Notes: a model not told the origin generated them from the letters alone. Counted from the stretch's first letter, positions 40,416 to 51,945 are shown. The stretch is DNA of 64,000 bases from Acetobacteraceae bacterium (GCA_003151425.1 PLXO01000031.1:1-64000); one strand, 5' to 3'. Program-made: numbers and translations.

Positions 40416-40715
40416 ATGGCGCGTGCCGTCACCACAAGTCACACCCAGCCCGCCGTACGCAGCGGCGTCATCAACATCCGCGTCCGCCCCGATGAACGCG
40501 CGCTGATCGACCGCGCCGCCTTGGCCCAGGGCAAGAGCCGCTCCGACTTCATGCTGGAAGCGTCGCGCCGCGCCGCCGAGGAGGCATTGCTCGACCAGAC
40601 AGTGCTGCGGGTAGGTGCGGCAACCTACGCTCGTTTCGTCGAGCTGCTGGATGCGCCGCCTCGGCCGAATGCCGCGCTGCGCCGGCTGATGCAGACCAAG
40701 GCGCCGTGGGAGTAG
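40416..40715 (+). CDS. DUF1778/TacA-like antitoxin
   Basis: SGVINIRVRPDERALIDRAALAQGKSRSDFMLEASRRAAEEALLDQTV. Confidence 0.85.
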   Translation: MARAVTTSHTQPAVRSGVINIRVRPDERALIDRAALAQGKSRSDFMLEASRRAAEEALLDQTVLRVGAATYARFVELLDAPPRPNAALRRLMQTKAPWE

Positions 40716-40810
40716 GTGCGGCGCCCCACGGCGCTGTTGGCCGTCGGATCGCGCATAATGATTGAGGCAAAATTGCCGTTGACGCTTTGAATTCGCGGGA
40801 GGCGGTGTCC

Positions 40811-42126
40811 TCAGCGGTGCTTTTCGTGACTCCATCCAACGTAGGGCTCGAAAGTGCGGAGGTGCTCCCGTATCTCGTCATCACTCAGCCCCATCACCCC
40901 AAGAAGACACACCTCCGCGAACAGGCGGGTCTTTTCAAAAAGGATCAGCAGCCGTCTTGACCATAATATGTCGCTCCCGAGCGATTTGGGTCTACTGTAG
41001 TGTGTCAAGTAATTCCTCACGTCCTTTAGCAAACCCATATCACCCAGCCCGGCGGGGAATATAGGTGTCAGGGATTTAGGATAACTCTCGAATAACTCGC
41101 TTAACCTCCCCACCAGCGTAAGGTCGCGCGAAGCTGTGAATCGCTCTCGGTGCAGGACTTCCAACGCCTGCAAGTATGCGAGCAACCTTGCGTGGATATA
41201 GCTGTCACTCTGATACGATGTTCCGGCGAACAAGAGCATTGCGTTCATTAAACCCTCGTAATTCTCCCGCCACGATCGCAGGCAGCCTGCCAAACGATTC
41301 CCGAGTTGCCCTTTCGTAAACAGAATGTAATCATGGTTCTGGCGAGCGATCGAGGCGGGATCCCGTCTCCCTGGAACCATTAGGCCAAATGGGGTCGTGC
41401 CCTTTGCCTTATCCGCGATTGAAAAGCGAGCGTCATCGAGGTAGACTGCCTGCCGCAGGGCCAGCGTGAAGAAGGTTTGCCAGATGGTAAGTTCGTTGTG
41501 AAGCTCCGCGATAGATATCGGCTGGCCAAAATCCAGTTCCAATCGATTAATTTCACGTAATGTCACCTCTTTTGTGTTGGCAAAGGCAGCAGGTCCGTCG
41601 TAGTCACATCGAAAGCGCAATTTTCTGCCACTGCCGAGAGGGTACCATGGGCTGAGAGCCGATCTGTACGTCAGAGTCAGCGACCATACTTGATCGTCCC
41701 CTCTTCGGTAATAACGACGCGTCCTGTCATCCCGGAGTCGTCGCACCATTGAGAGAATCCCGTTAATCTGATGCGCGCTCTCGTAATCAGGGGATCGGAA
41801 ACCGACTGAACGTGTGCTCCGACAACGATCTCGTTAGTAAATAGTTCTGCCTCCACCTTCCTCTGCGGTGCGGCGGTGGAATATCGTGGCCATCCTCGAT
41901 GCATGATGGTCTTGAGCAAGGTGACTTCGTAATCGTATCCTGATGATATTTTGCCATAAAAGGTTCGCTCCCCTTGCGCCCAATCTTGCGGCGGCGTTCG
42001 ATCGCTGATCAGTGTCAGTTTCCCATGATTACTGGGCTCTATCTCCAACACTCCCCCCATCTTGTTGTCAGGCTCTCCTGGTTGCCACCACAACCCTTCT
42101 AGCCGCTTGCCTCGCAAATGGTCCAT
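40811..42126 (-). pseudogene. ApeA/HEPN-like anti-phage protein, split by a frameshift (or two overlapping genes)
   Basis: ORF 41677..42153 (start likely 42126) has ApeA-NTD-like LRGKRLEGLWWQPGEPDNKMGGVLEIEP...; ORF 40811..41749 carries LLKDVRNYLTHYSRP (RxxxxH). Confidence 0.6.
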
Positions 42127-42130
42127 GCTG

Positions 42131-42873
42131 CTAATCCGCCGTCCAGCCGCCATCCACCACCAGGCTCTGCCCGGTCATATATGTCGACGCATCCGACGCC
42201 AGAAACACCACCGCGCCCCCCATCTCCCGCGGCGTGCCAAAGCGGCCGAGCGGGATATGATCCAGGAACGGCTTGCCGTGCACCTCGTGCGACAGCAACG
42301 CATGGGTCAGATCGGTATCGACATAACCGGGCGCAAGGCAGTTCACCCGCACCCCACGCTTGGCCCAATCCAGCGCCAGCGCCTTGGTCAGCAGCTCCAC
42401 ACCGCCCTTCGAAGCGCAGTAAGGCACCGAGCGCGTCACCCCGACACGCCCGGCGATCGAGCTGACATTGATCACCGAGCCGCCCTGCCCGATCGCGCTG
42501 CCGAGGTATTTGCAGCACAGGAACGTGCCGGTCAGGTTGGTGTCGATGATCGCCTGCCAGTCTGCCAGGCTGGTCTTCTCGATGCCGCGCCAGACCGGGT
42601 CGATGCCGGCGTTGTTCACCAGCACGTCGATGCGGCCGTGCCGCGCCAGCACCGCGTCGCGCAACGCGATCACGTCCGCCTCGCGCGTCACATCGGCGAC
42701 CTGCGTGCTCGCCGCGGCGCCGATCGCGGCGGCAGCGTCGGCCAGCGTCGCCGCGGTCCGTCCGCTCAGCACCACGGTCGCGCCGTACCGCGCCAGGCTC
42801 TCGGCGATGCCCCGGCCGATGCCGCGCCCGGCGCCGGTGACGACGCAGACCTTGCCGGTCAGATCGAAGTCGC

Positions 42874-42877
<4 letters not shown>
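42131..42877 (-). CDS. SDR-family oxidoreductase
   Basis: GKVCVVTGAGRGIGRGIAESLARYGA; VNNAGIDPVW; YCASKGGVELLTKALALDWA. Confidence 0.93.
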
Positions 42878-44043
<1,166 letters not shown>

Positions 44044-44080
44044 TGTTTGGGTGCCTTCAATGCGCGCCCCTCTCTACCCG

Positions 44081-44154
44081 TCATGGCCGGGCTTGACCGG
44101 GCCATCCGCGCAGCACCGGTCGTGCGGGGATGGCCGGGTCAAGCCCGGCCATGA
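44081..44154. repeat. REP-like palindrome of the GTCATGGCCGGGCTTG type
   Basis: tcatggccgggcttgacc...ggtcaagcccggccatga. Confidence 0.85.
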
Positions 44155-44198
44155 GGGGCGGGAGGTCGAGGAAGATGCGGGGTGGTGATCGGTGCGCA

Positions 44199-45269
44199 TC
44201 AGAACGCGTGGCCCTGGGCGATCTCGTGGGCGAATTCCAGGATGCCCGTGCCGATCGCCGACAACGGCGCATAGCGCGGATCCGTGGTGGCCCCGGTTCG
44301 CCAGCGCAGGCCAAGCTGCAGGAAGATAACGCCCAGCTTGTACATCGCCAGCACGCGGTGGAACAGGAAGTCGGACACGTCGCGCCCGGTCAGCCGCGCG
44401 TAGGATGCCACAGCCTCGGCGCGCGAACACAGATGCGCCTCGACCGCGGGCATCTGCGCCATGTCGTGCATCGGCTGTGGGTCCTCGGCGTGCACCCAAT
44501 AGCTAAGAAGGGTGGCGAAATCGAACAGCGGGTCGCCGCGAGTGCCCTGGTCCCAGTCCACCACCGCGACCGGCGACAGATCGATCCGGTCCAGGATCAT
44601 GTTGTTCAGCTTGAAATCGTTGTGCAGCAGCCCAGGCTTGCCATCCGGCACCAGATGCGCCTCCAGCCAGGTGCCCAGCGCGGCGTGCAGCGCGTCGGTG
44701 CCGTCTTCTTTCGCCGCCAGCCCGCGCCGGCGCCAGCCGGACACCGCGCGCTCCAGGAACCCGTCCGGGCGGCCAAGCTCGTCGAGACCGATCGCCGCCG
44801 TGTCGACCGCATGGATCGCCGCGATCGTCTCCAGCAGCACCTGCGACAGCCGCGCGCCCAACCCGGGGCGCGCGGCAAGGTCGGGTGGCACGTGCTCGCG
44901 GATCACCAGTCCCGGGCGGTATTGCAGGATCTGGAACGGCGCGCCAAGCACCGCGGCATCGGTGCACAGGAACAGGCTGCGCGGCACGAACGCCAGCACG
45001 TCGGGCAGGCGGCTCAGGATGCGATGCTCGCGCGCCATGTCGTGACTGCCGGCCGGCAGTTCGCCCAACGGCGGGCGGCGCAGCACCGCCGGTGCACCGT
45101 CGAGCCGGATCAGAAAGTTGAGGTTGGCAAGGCCGCCGGCAAATTGACGCGGCGGCTGATCGAGTTCCAGCGCGTGGCCGTGCGCCGCCAGATGCGCGTG
45201 CGCCTGCGGCCAATCGAGCTGCACGCTCTCCGCCGCGGGACGGGTATCTGCGGGAACTTCGTCTGGCAC
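44199..45269 (-). CDS. Phosphotransferase family protein (APH-like)
   Basis: FAGGLANLNFLIRLDG; GLLHNDFKLNNMILD; VAVVDWDQGTRGDPLFDFATLLSYW; GTG start preceded by GGAGGG. Confidence 0.88.
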   Translation of the reverse strand: MPDEVPADTRPAAESVQLDWPQAHAHLAAHGHALELDQPPRQFAGGLANLNFLIRLDGAPAVLRRPPLGELPAGSHDMAREHRILSRLPDVLAFVPRSLFLCTDAAVLGAPFQILQYRPGLVIREHVPPDLAARPGLGARLSQVLLETIAAIHAVDTAAIGLDELGRPDGFLERAVSGWRRRGLAAKEDGTDALHAALGTWLEAHLVPDGKPGLLHNDFKLNNMILDRIDLSPVAVVDWDQGTRGDPLFDFATLLSYWVHAEDPQPMHDMAQMPAVEAHLCSRAEAVASYARLTGRDVSDFLFHRVLAMYKLGVIFLQLGLRWRTGATTDPRYAPLSAIGTGILEFAHEIAQGHAF

Positions 45270-45445
45270 GCTCCCTCCGGTTCGGCCGACGGCGACCCTG
45301 CGAAGGTGGCGCGCCGGCGTCAAGGCGGCCCGACCATGGCGCCGCCTTGACGCCGACGCGACCAACGTGGTGCCGCCACAGTCAAGACGGGAACGAGCGT
45401 GGCGCCGCTGCTGTCAAGACGGGACCGAGCGTAGTAACGCCACAG

Positions 45446-46501
45446 TCATGGCGGGACGAGCGCGGCCCCGTCGGCGTCCAGCACGATCCCCACGCTGGCG
45501 CCCGTGTCCAGCGGTACCGCAACATTCGCATCGATCACGAACAGTTCCTTCGCCAGCCCGTCGACGGCGACCTGATACTCCATGTGATCGCCCAGGTAGG
45601 CCGCCTTGGCGATCCGCCCGGTCAGCTCGCCGCGATCGGCCCCAAGCCGCACGGCACGCGGGCGGATTGCGAGCTCCGCCGGTCCGGGCGGCACGCCGTG
45701 ATGCAATAACTTAATGACCGCCGGCCCGATGCGCACCACTGCCTGCTCGCCATCGTGGCGCTCGATCGTCACCGGCAGAAGGTTGGCGTCGCCGATGAAA
45801 TCGGCGACGAAATGGCTGTTCGGCCGCTCGTACAGCGATCGCGGCGTGCCGTCCTGCGCGATGCGCGCGGTGTTCATGACGATGATCCGGTCGGACACCG
45901 CCAGCGCCTCCTCCTGGTCATGCGTGACGTAGACCACGGTCAACGCCAGGTCCTGCTGCAAGGCGCGGATCTCCTCACGCACCCGCCGACGCAGCTTGGC
46001 GTCCAGATTAGACAACGGCTCGTCGAACAGCAGCACCTGCGGCTCCAGCACGATGGCGCGGGCGACGGCGACGCGCTGCTGCTGGCCGCCGGACAGTTCG
46101 CTCGGCAGGCGATGCTCGTAGCCGGCCAGGCCCACCAGCGCGAGCTTCGCCGCTGCCTGCTCCCGCGCTCGCCCCCGCCGCGTGCCGCCGGCGCGCAGGC
46201 CGTAGCAGACATTCTCCAGCACCGTCATGTGGGGGAACAGCGCGTAGGATTGGAACACCATCGACACGTCTCGCTCGGCCGCCGACAGCGTGGTGACATC
46301 GGCGCCACCGATCATGATGCGCCCGGCGCTGGGCTGCTCCAGGCCGGCGATCAACCGCAGCGTGCTGGTCTTGCCGCAGCCGGACGGGCCCAGCAGCGTC
46401 ACCAGGCTGGCGCGCGCGATGGCGAAGCTGACCTCGTCCACCGCGACGACCGGGCCGTAACGCTTGCTGACCGCGTGGAACTCGACCGCCGGCGCGCTCA
46501 T
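45446..46501 (-). CDS. Fe3+/polyamine-type ABC transporter ATP-binding protein
   Basis: GPSGCGKTSTLRLIAGLEQPSAG; LSGGQQQRVAVARAIVLEPQVLLFDEPLSNLDAKL; TOBE. Confidence 0.92.
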   Translation of the reverse strand: MSAPAVEFHAVSKRYGPVVAVDEVSFAIARASLVTLLGPSGCGKTSTLRLIAGLEQPSAGRIMIGGADVTTLSAAERDVSMVFQSYALFPHMTVLENVCYGLRAGGTRRGRAREQAAAKLALVGLAGYEHRLPSELSGGQQQRVAVARAIVLEPQVLLFDEPLSNLDAKLRRRVREEIRALQQDLALTVVYVTHDQEEALAVSDRIIVMNTARIAQDGTPRSLYERPNSHFVADFIGDANLLPVTIERHDGEQAVVRIGPAVIKLLHHGVPPGPAELAIRPRAVRLGADRGELTGRIAKAAYLGDHMEYQVAVDGLAKELFVIDANVAVPLDTGASVGIVLDADGAALVPP

Positions 46502-48753
46502 CCCTGCACCGCAACGACGGTGGTGGCGGGCCGCGCCTCGGTCCGCCGACCGAGCCGGCGCTCGCCGACCAGCGCCTGGATCACCAGCAGCACCAGCAGC
46601 ATGAACACGATCAGCACGGCGGAATACACGATCGCCACCCCCAGGTCGCCGACATCGACGCGACCGACGATATAGACGGTGGCGAGGTTGTAGGCCCCAG
46701 TGGTCAGGAAGATCACCGCCGAGACCGCGGTGACCGCGGCGACAAAGCTGTAGACCATCGCGGTCACCACCGCCGGGCGCATCAGCGGCAGCAGGACGCG
46801 CAGCAACGTGCCGGGCGCATGCGCGCCCAGGGTCAGCGACGCCTCGTCCAGGCTGCGGTCGATCTGGCTGAGATTGGCCAGCCCGGCGCGGATTCCCACC
46901 GGCAGGTTGCGGAACACGAACGAGATGACGATGATCGTTCCGGTCCCAGTCAAGGACACCGGTGGCACGTTGAACGCCAGGATGTAGGCGACGCCGATCA
47001 CCGTGCCGGGAATGGCAAAGCTCATCATCACAAGGAACTCGAAGCTGCGGCGCCCCGGGAAACTCTGCCGGTCCAGCAGCCAGGCGGTCAGCAGCCCGAG
47101 CGCCGCGGTGAACGGCATGGCGATCAGCGACAGCTCGATCGTGGTGACGAAGGACGGCCAGGCCGAGCCCGACAGGAACCAGCCGGCGACGCCCTTCTCG
47201 AACGAGAACGCGGTCCACAGATACTCCAGCGTCGGCGTGTTGTCGCGCCCGATCGAGACGACGAAGCCGCCGGCCAGGATCATGCCGTAGACCGCGACAG
47301 TCAGCACCAACCAGGGCAGGATCGCGCCCAGACATAGCGCGCGCAGCGGGCCTGGCAGCTCGCCCGGCAGGCCCGCGTCGCCCTTGCCGGTCAACGTCGC
47401 GTAGCTGCGCCGCCCGATCCACAGCCGCTGGGCCACGAAAGCCGAAAGCGTGAACGCCAGCAGAACGATCGCCAGCACCGCCGCGCGCCCCTGGTCGTGT
47501 GCGGCGCCGACCACGGCGAAGAAGATCTCGGTCGACAGCACGTTGAAGTTGCCGCCGATCACCAGCGGATTGGCGAAATCCGCCATGCTCTCGATGAAGC
47601 CGATCAGGAACGCGTTCGCCAGTCCCGGGCGGATCAACCGCCAGGTGATCGTGCGGAAGACGCGCCAGGGATGCGCGCGCAGCGTCTGTGCGGCTTCCTC
47701 CAGGCTGGGGCTGACGCCCTGGAGAACACCGGTGACCATCAGGAACGAGATCGGGGTGAACGCCAGCACCTGGGAGATGGCGATGCCGGGCAGGCCGTAG
47801 ATCCAGCGGCTGCGTGGGATGTCGAACATGTTATCGAGCCAGATCGTTACCACGCCGGCGCGGCCGAACAGCAGGATCAGCGCCAGGCCGATGACAAACG
47901 GCGGCGTGATCACCGGCAGGATCGCCAGCGCGCGCAGCACGGGCTTCAGCGGCAGCCGCGTTCGGTTCGCCACCAGCGCGAAGGCCAAGCCCAGCAGCGT
48001 GGTCAGCAGACCTACAAGCACCGCCAGCGCAACGGTGTGCCACGCCACGCCGCAAGCGCCCTCACCGGTGACGCAGCCCACACCCCAGATCGACGCGCTG
48101 AACAGTTTTTGCGCGAACAGCTCGGGGGCGAACCTGCCGACATTGTCTCGCAATGCCGACAGCAGGATGCAGATTACCGGGTAGAACACGAACAGCGCTG
48201 TCACCCCAACGACTGTCAGCAGCGCGCCGACGACGAACACGTCGCCCTTGCACAGGCCCTGGCGTGCCAGCCCCACGGCCATCAGCATCGTGCAGCTGGC
48301 GGCATAGAGCACCGCACCCCAGCCCAGCGCCGGTTGATCCGGTCCCGGACCGAGCAGCGCGGTCAGCCAGGCGAGGCCCCAGCCATGCTGCACGATCGCG
48401 AAGGCCTCGATCGCGAGCCAGACCAGCCCGGCGGCACCGGCGGCCGCCAGGACACGCGGCCGGACGTCTCGGGGATCAGGATAGGCATGGGTCGGCGAAC
48501 CTTCTCCCGCTCCCCTTGAGGGAGGGGGAGAGTCTTTGGCTTCCCCGGCCTTGCGTTTATCCTGGTGCGCGCCCCGCCGCGCCCGTCCGACCGCGGCCCA
48601 CGTCGCCAGCAGCAGCGGCGCGGCCAGCGGCCACAACCAGGCACGGCCCGCCAGCATCGCCACCGGCGAAATCCCGTCGTCCAGCCCGTACCAGGGCACC
48701 ACCAGCAGACCCGCCCAGGCGACGACCAGCCAGACCAACAGCGCGCGCCGCAT
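46498..48753 (-). CDS. Iron ABC transporter permease (double permease, FbpB-like)
   Basis: Two permease modules in one 751-aa ORF, e.g. LEEAAQTLRAHPWRVFRTITWRLIRPGLANAF. Confidence 0.9.
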   Translation of the reverse strand: MRRALLVWLVVAWAGLLVVPWYGLDDGISPVAMLAGRAWLWPLAAPLLLATWAAVGRARRGAHQDKRKAGEAKDSPPPSRGAGEGSPTHAYPDPRDVRPRVLAAAGAAGLVWLAIEAFAIVQHGWGLAWLTALLGPGPDQPALGWGAVLYAASCTMLMAVGLARQGLCKGDVFVVGALLTVVGVTALFVFYPVICILLSALRDNVGRFAPELFAQKLFSASIWGVGCVTGEGACGVAWHTVALAVLVGLLTTLLGLAFALVANRTRLPLKPVLRALAILPVITPPFVIGLALILLFGRAGVVTIWLDNMFDIPRSRWIYGLPGIAISQVLAFTPISFLMVTGVLQGVSPSLEEAAQTLRAHPWRVFRTITWRLIRPGLANAFLIGFIESMADFANPLVIGGNFNVLSTEIFFAVVGAAHDQGRAAVLAIVLLAFTLSAFVAQRLWIGRRSYATLTGKGDAGLPGELPGPLRALCLGAILPWLVLTVAVYGMILAGGFVVSIGRDNTPTLEYLWTAFSFEKGVAGWFLSGSAWPSFVTTIELSLIAMPFTAALGLLTAWLLDRQSFPGRRSFEFLVMMSFAIPGTVIGVAYILAFNVPPVSLTGTGTIIVISFVFRNLPVGIRAGLANLSQIDRSLDEASLTLGAHAPGTLLRVLLPLMRPAVVTAMVYSFVAAVTAVSAVIFLTTGAYNLATVYIVGRVDVGDLGVAIVYSAVLIVFMLLVLLVIQALVGERRLGRRTEARPATTVVAVQG
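48504..48530. repeat. Second copy of the CTCCCCTTGAGGGAGGGGGAG palindrome, in frame in the permease gene
   Basis: ctcccgctccccttgagggagggggag; shares core with 11904-11934. Confidence 0.85.
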
Positions 48754-48784
48754 CTACTATTTCGTCGTCTGCAACTTCGGGGGA

Positions 48785-49822
48785 TTACTTCGGCGCGTTC
48801 TTCACCTCGTTGGTCCAGCGTCCCAGCAGCCGCGCGCGCGTGGCCGACGAGCCATAGGTCGCAAAATCGTATTCGATCAGCTTGATCTTCGACAGATCGG
48901 GGGCCTCCGGCGGCACCGGCGTTTCCGGATTCGACGGGATCTGGAAGCTGCCGGACGGCGCGGCGAGCTTCTGCGCCGGCACGGTCAGCGCCCAGTCGTA
49001 GAACTTGCGCGCCTCGTCCAGGTGCCGCCCGCCCTTGATCAGGCTCATCGAGCCGATCTCGTAACCAGTGCCCTCGCAGGGCGAGACCACGGCGACCGGC
49101 TTGTGGTGCTCGGCCACATCGATGATGTCGTGCTGGAAGGCGATGCCAATCAGCGTCTCGCCCTGCCCGGCGGCGAGCGCGGGCGCTGCGCCGGCCTTGG
49201 TGTATTCGTTGATGTTACGGTTCAATGCCTTCATGTAGTCGAACGCCTTCGCCTCCCCCATCAACTGCACGATGGTGGCGAGCATGGTCCACGCCGTGCC
49301 CGACGAATTCGGGTCCGCCATCTGCACCTCGCCCTTGAACTCGGGCTTGATCAGGTCGGCCCAGCAGGCGGGCGGCGTCAGCTTGCGCCGCTTCATGTCC
49401 TCCGTGTTGTAACCGAAGCCCAGCGCGCCGAGGTAGATCCCGACGGTGCGGTACTGCGAGCGTTGCGCCTGGCGCTGCGCCCAGTCGCGCAGCTTGGGCA
49501 GCACCGGCGATTGATACGGCTCGGTCAGGCCCTCGTCGGCGGCCTGCAGATGTGGGTCGCCGGTGCCACCCCACCAGATGTCACCGTGCGGGTTGTCCTT
49601 CTCGGCGCGGATACGAGCAAAAATCTCGCCGGCGCTCATGCGGGTCATGTCGATCTGGACGCCGGTCTCCTTCTGGTAGGTGTTGGCCATGCTGCGGCAC
49701 CATTTCTCGTCGACACCGCAATACATCACCAACGTGCGCTGCGCCGCCGCCTGACCGGCGGCGAGAAGGGTGGCGGTGCTGAAGGCAAGCGCGAACAGAG
49801 TACGTCGCGTGGTCTCGGACAT
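48785..49822 (-). CDS. Fe3+-type ABC transporter substrate-binding protein
   Basis: Signal peptide; LVMYCGVDEKWCRSMANTYQKETGVQIDMTRMSAGEIFARI. Confidence 0.9.
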   Translation of the reverse strand: MSETTRRTLFALAFSTATLLAAGQAAAQRTLVMYCGVDEKWCRSMANTYQKETGVQIDMTRMSAGEIFARIRAEKDNPHGDIWWGGTGDPHLQAADEGLTEPYQSPVLPKLRDWAQRQAQRSQYRTVGIYLGALGFGYNTEDMKRRKLTPPACWADLIKPEFKGEVQMADPNSSGTAWTMLATIVQLMGEAKAFDYMKALNRNINEYTKAGAAPALAAGQGETLIGIAFQHDIIDVAEHHKPVAVVSPCEGTGYEIGSMSLIKGGRHLDEARKFYDWALTVPAQKLAAPSGSFQIPSNPETPVPPEAPDLSKIKLIEYDFATYGSSATRARLLGRWTNEVKNAPK

Positions 49823-49983
49823 GGTGAGACTCCCCCGGGTGTATCCGTAACGGTCGGTGATCGTACCCGATTCGCTCGGGGTTCGCATTGGGGTCACCGT
49901 ATCGCCACACGATAGATCGGGAAAGCGCCGGCGGGCGAGAAAGCAATGGACCAAACAATGCATCGCAGCCAAAGGAGGGCACC

Positions 49984-50931
49984 ATGTCAAAGCCCGATCA
50001 GATCAAACATGTCGCAGTGCTGGGGGCCGGCACGATCGGTGCGAGCTGGACTGCGCTGTTCCTGGCGCGCGGCCTGTCTGTCGCGGTGCAGGACCCGAAC
50101 CCGGCGGCCGAGGCCTACGTACGCCGCTACGTCGCGGACGCCTGGCCGACGCTGCATCGCCTGGGTATGGCGGCCGACGCGGCGCCGGATCGCTGGACCT
50201 TCCATGCCTCGCCGGTCGCAGCGGTGGACCGGGCGGAATTCGTCCAGGAGAACGCGCCGGAGCGGCTGGAGATCAAGCGCGCCCTCTATGCCGAGATCGA
50301 CGCGGCGCTGCCGCCGCGGGCGATCCTGGCGTCCAGCTCCTCCGGCCTGATGATGAGCGATCTACAGCCGGGCGTGGCGAGCGCGTCGCGCATGGCGATC
50401 GGCCACCCGTTCAACCCGCCGCACCTGATCCCGCTGGTCGAGGTGGTGGGCGGCAAGGACACCGCGCCGGCAACGGTGGACTGGTGCCTCGACTTCTACC
50501 GCCACATCGGCAAGCGGCCGATCCACATCCGCAAGGAGGCGCCGGGCCATCTCGCCAACCGGCTGCAGGCGGCGCTGTGGCGCGAGGCGATCAACGCCGT
50601 CGTCACCGGGCTGGCCAGCGTGGAGGACGTCGACACCGCGATCAGCGCCGGGCCGGGCCTGCGCTGGGCGGCGATGGGGCCGCACATGACGTTCCACCTC
50701 GGCGGCGGCGAGGGCGGCATGACGCACATGCTCGCCCAGTTCCGCCCCGCGTTCGAGGCATGGTGGCGGACCATGGGCACGCCGGAACTGACCGACGCGG
50801 TCTGCCTGCAGTTGATCGAGGGGGTGGCGGCGGAGGCGCGCGGACGCGACATGGCGACCCTGGTGCGCGACCGCGACGCCGTGCTGCTGCCGCTGCTGGA
50901 GCTGGTGAGCAAGCCGGGCAGTCGGACGTAG
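49984..50931 (+). CDS. 3-hydroxyacyl-CoA dehydrogenase NAD-binding family protein
   Basis: HVAVLGAGTIGASWTALFLARGLSVAVQDP; GHPFNPPHLIPLVEVVGG. Confidence 0.9.
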   Translation: MSKPDQIKHVAVLGAGTIGASWTALFLARGLSVAVQDPNPAAEAYVRRYVADAWPTLHRLGMAADAAPDRWTFHASPVAAVDRAEFVQENAPERLEIKRALYAEIDAALPPRAILASSSSGLMMSDLQPGVASASRMAIGHPFNPPHLIPLVEVVGGKDTAPATVDWCLDFYRHIGKRPIHIRKEAPGHLANRLQAALWREAINAVVTGLASVEDVDTAISAGPGLRWAAMGPHMTFHLGGGEGGMTHMLAQFRPAFEAWWRTMGTPELTDAVCLQLIEGVAAEARGRDMATLVRDRDAVLLPLLELVSKPGSRT

Positions 50932-51192
50932 GAAGCAAGGCCAGGGGCTCCGCCCCTGGACCCCGCCAAGGGGCTTTGCCCCTTAGAACCCCACCAAGGG
51001 CAGCGGCCCTTGGAACCCGCTCTTTGAATGTGGGGCACGGGAGGGGGACCCCCCTCCCGTGCCCCACATCCAAAAAATGGAGTCCAGAGGCCGCTGCCGG
51101 CGCCTGCCCCCGGGCACTTGACCCGGGGGGTGGGGGTCCAGGGGGCAAAGCCCCCTGGCGGGTTTCAGGGCAGAGCCCTGACCTTGCTTCCT
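50930..51192. repeat. 263-bp nested multi-hairpin element between convergent genes
   Basis: Outer arms aggaagcaaggccaggg / ccctgaccttgcttcct; inner 20-bp palindrome atgtggggcacgggaggggg-ac-ccccctcccgtgccccacat and several small hairpins. Confidence 0.9.
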
Positions 51193-51945
51193 TCACCCGA
51201 TTGCCAAGCCCTTCTGCCAACCCCGCGCCCACGCGATCAGCCGGCCCAGCGCGGCGGCCGGACCGCGGCGCGGCGGCGGGCTTCCGGCGGTCGATGGCAG
51301 TGCCGGGGCTGGGGTGGGCGCCGCGCCGGCAACCAGCGCATCGATGGTCTTGCGGATCCGGCCGCGGGCGCGGTGCGGCAGCACGCGCTGGTTCTCCGCG
51401 CTGATGCCGAGCAGGGCGCAGGCCTCCTCCGCCTCGCTGCCCTCCATGTCGCGCAGGATGATCACCGCGCGCTGGCCGGCGGGCAGACGCTCGATCGCCG
51501 CCTGCACATGGGTCCAGAGCTGCCGGCCCGCGACCACCCGCTCCGGGTTGATCTCGTCCCACAGCCGGGGCGCCTCGACCCAGTGGCCGTCGGCCTGGAA
51601 TTCGGTCACATCAACCGCCCGCTCGTTGCCCTGGGCGCCGTCGAGGATCCCTGGCAGTCCGACCAGCCGCTTCTCGCGCCCGGCGCGGGTGCGCGCGCGG
51701 TTCAGCACGATGGAGAATAGCCAAGTGTCCAGGCTGGAGCGGCCCTCGAAGCGGCGGATCCCATTGAACACTGCCAGCCAAGCGTCCTGCACCACCTCCT
51801 CCGCCTGGGCGCGGCTGCCGATGATCGAGTTGGCGACCGACACCAAGGACGCATGGAACCGGCGGATCAACTGCCGGTAGGCGCCGTCCTCTCCCGCCCG
51901 GAGCCGCGCCAGGAACGCCGGATCGTCGAATTCGGCCGTGCGCAT
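51193..51945 (-). CDS. ECF-type RNA polymerase sigma factor
   Basis: AEEVVQDAWLAVFNGIRRFEGRSSLDTWLFSIVLNRART; LPAGQRAVIILRDMEGSEAEEACALLGIS. Confidence 0.9.
   Translation of the reverse strand: MRTAEFDDPAFLARLRAGEDGAYRQLIRRFHASLVSVANSIIGSRAQAEEVVQDAWLAVFNGIRRFEGRSSLDTWLFSIVLNRARTRAGREKRLVGLPGILDGAQGNERAVDVTEFQADGHWVEAPRLWDEINPERVVAGRQLWTHVQAAIERLPAGQRAVIILRDMEGSEAEEACALLGISAENQRVLPHRARGRIRKTIDALVAGAAPTPAPALPSTAGSPPPRRGPAAALGRLIAWARGWQKGLAIG

Noticed and set aside
45446-47422. 658-aa ORF suggesting a permease-ATPase fusion
   Set aside because: The first ~300 aa are an out-of-frame reading of the permease gene; the ATPase starts at 46501
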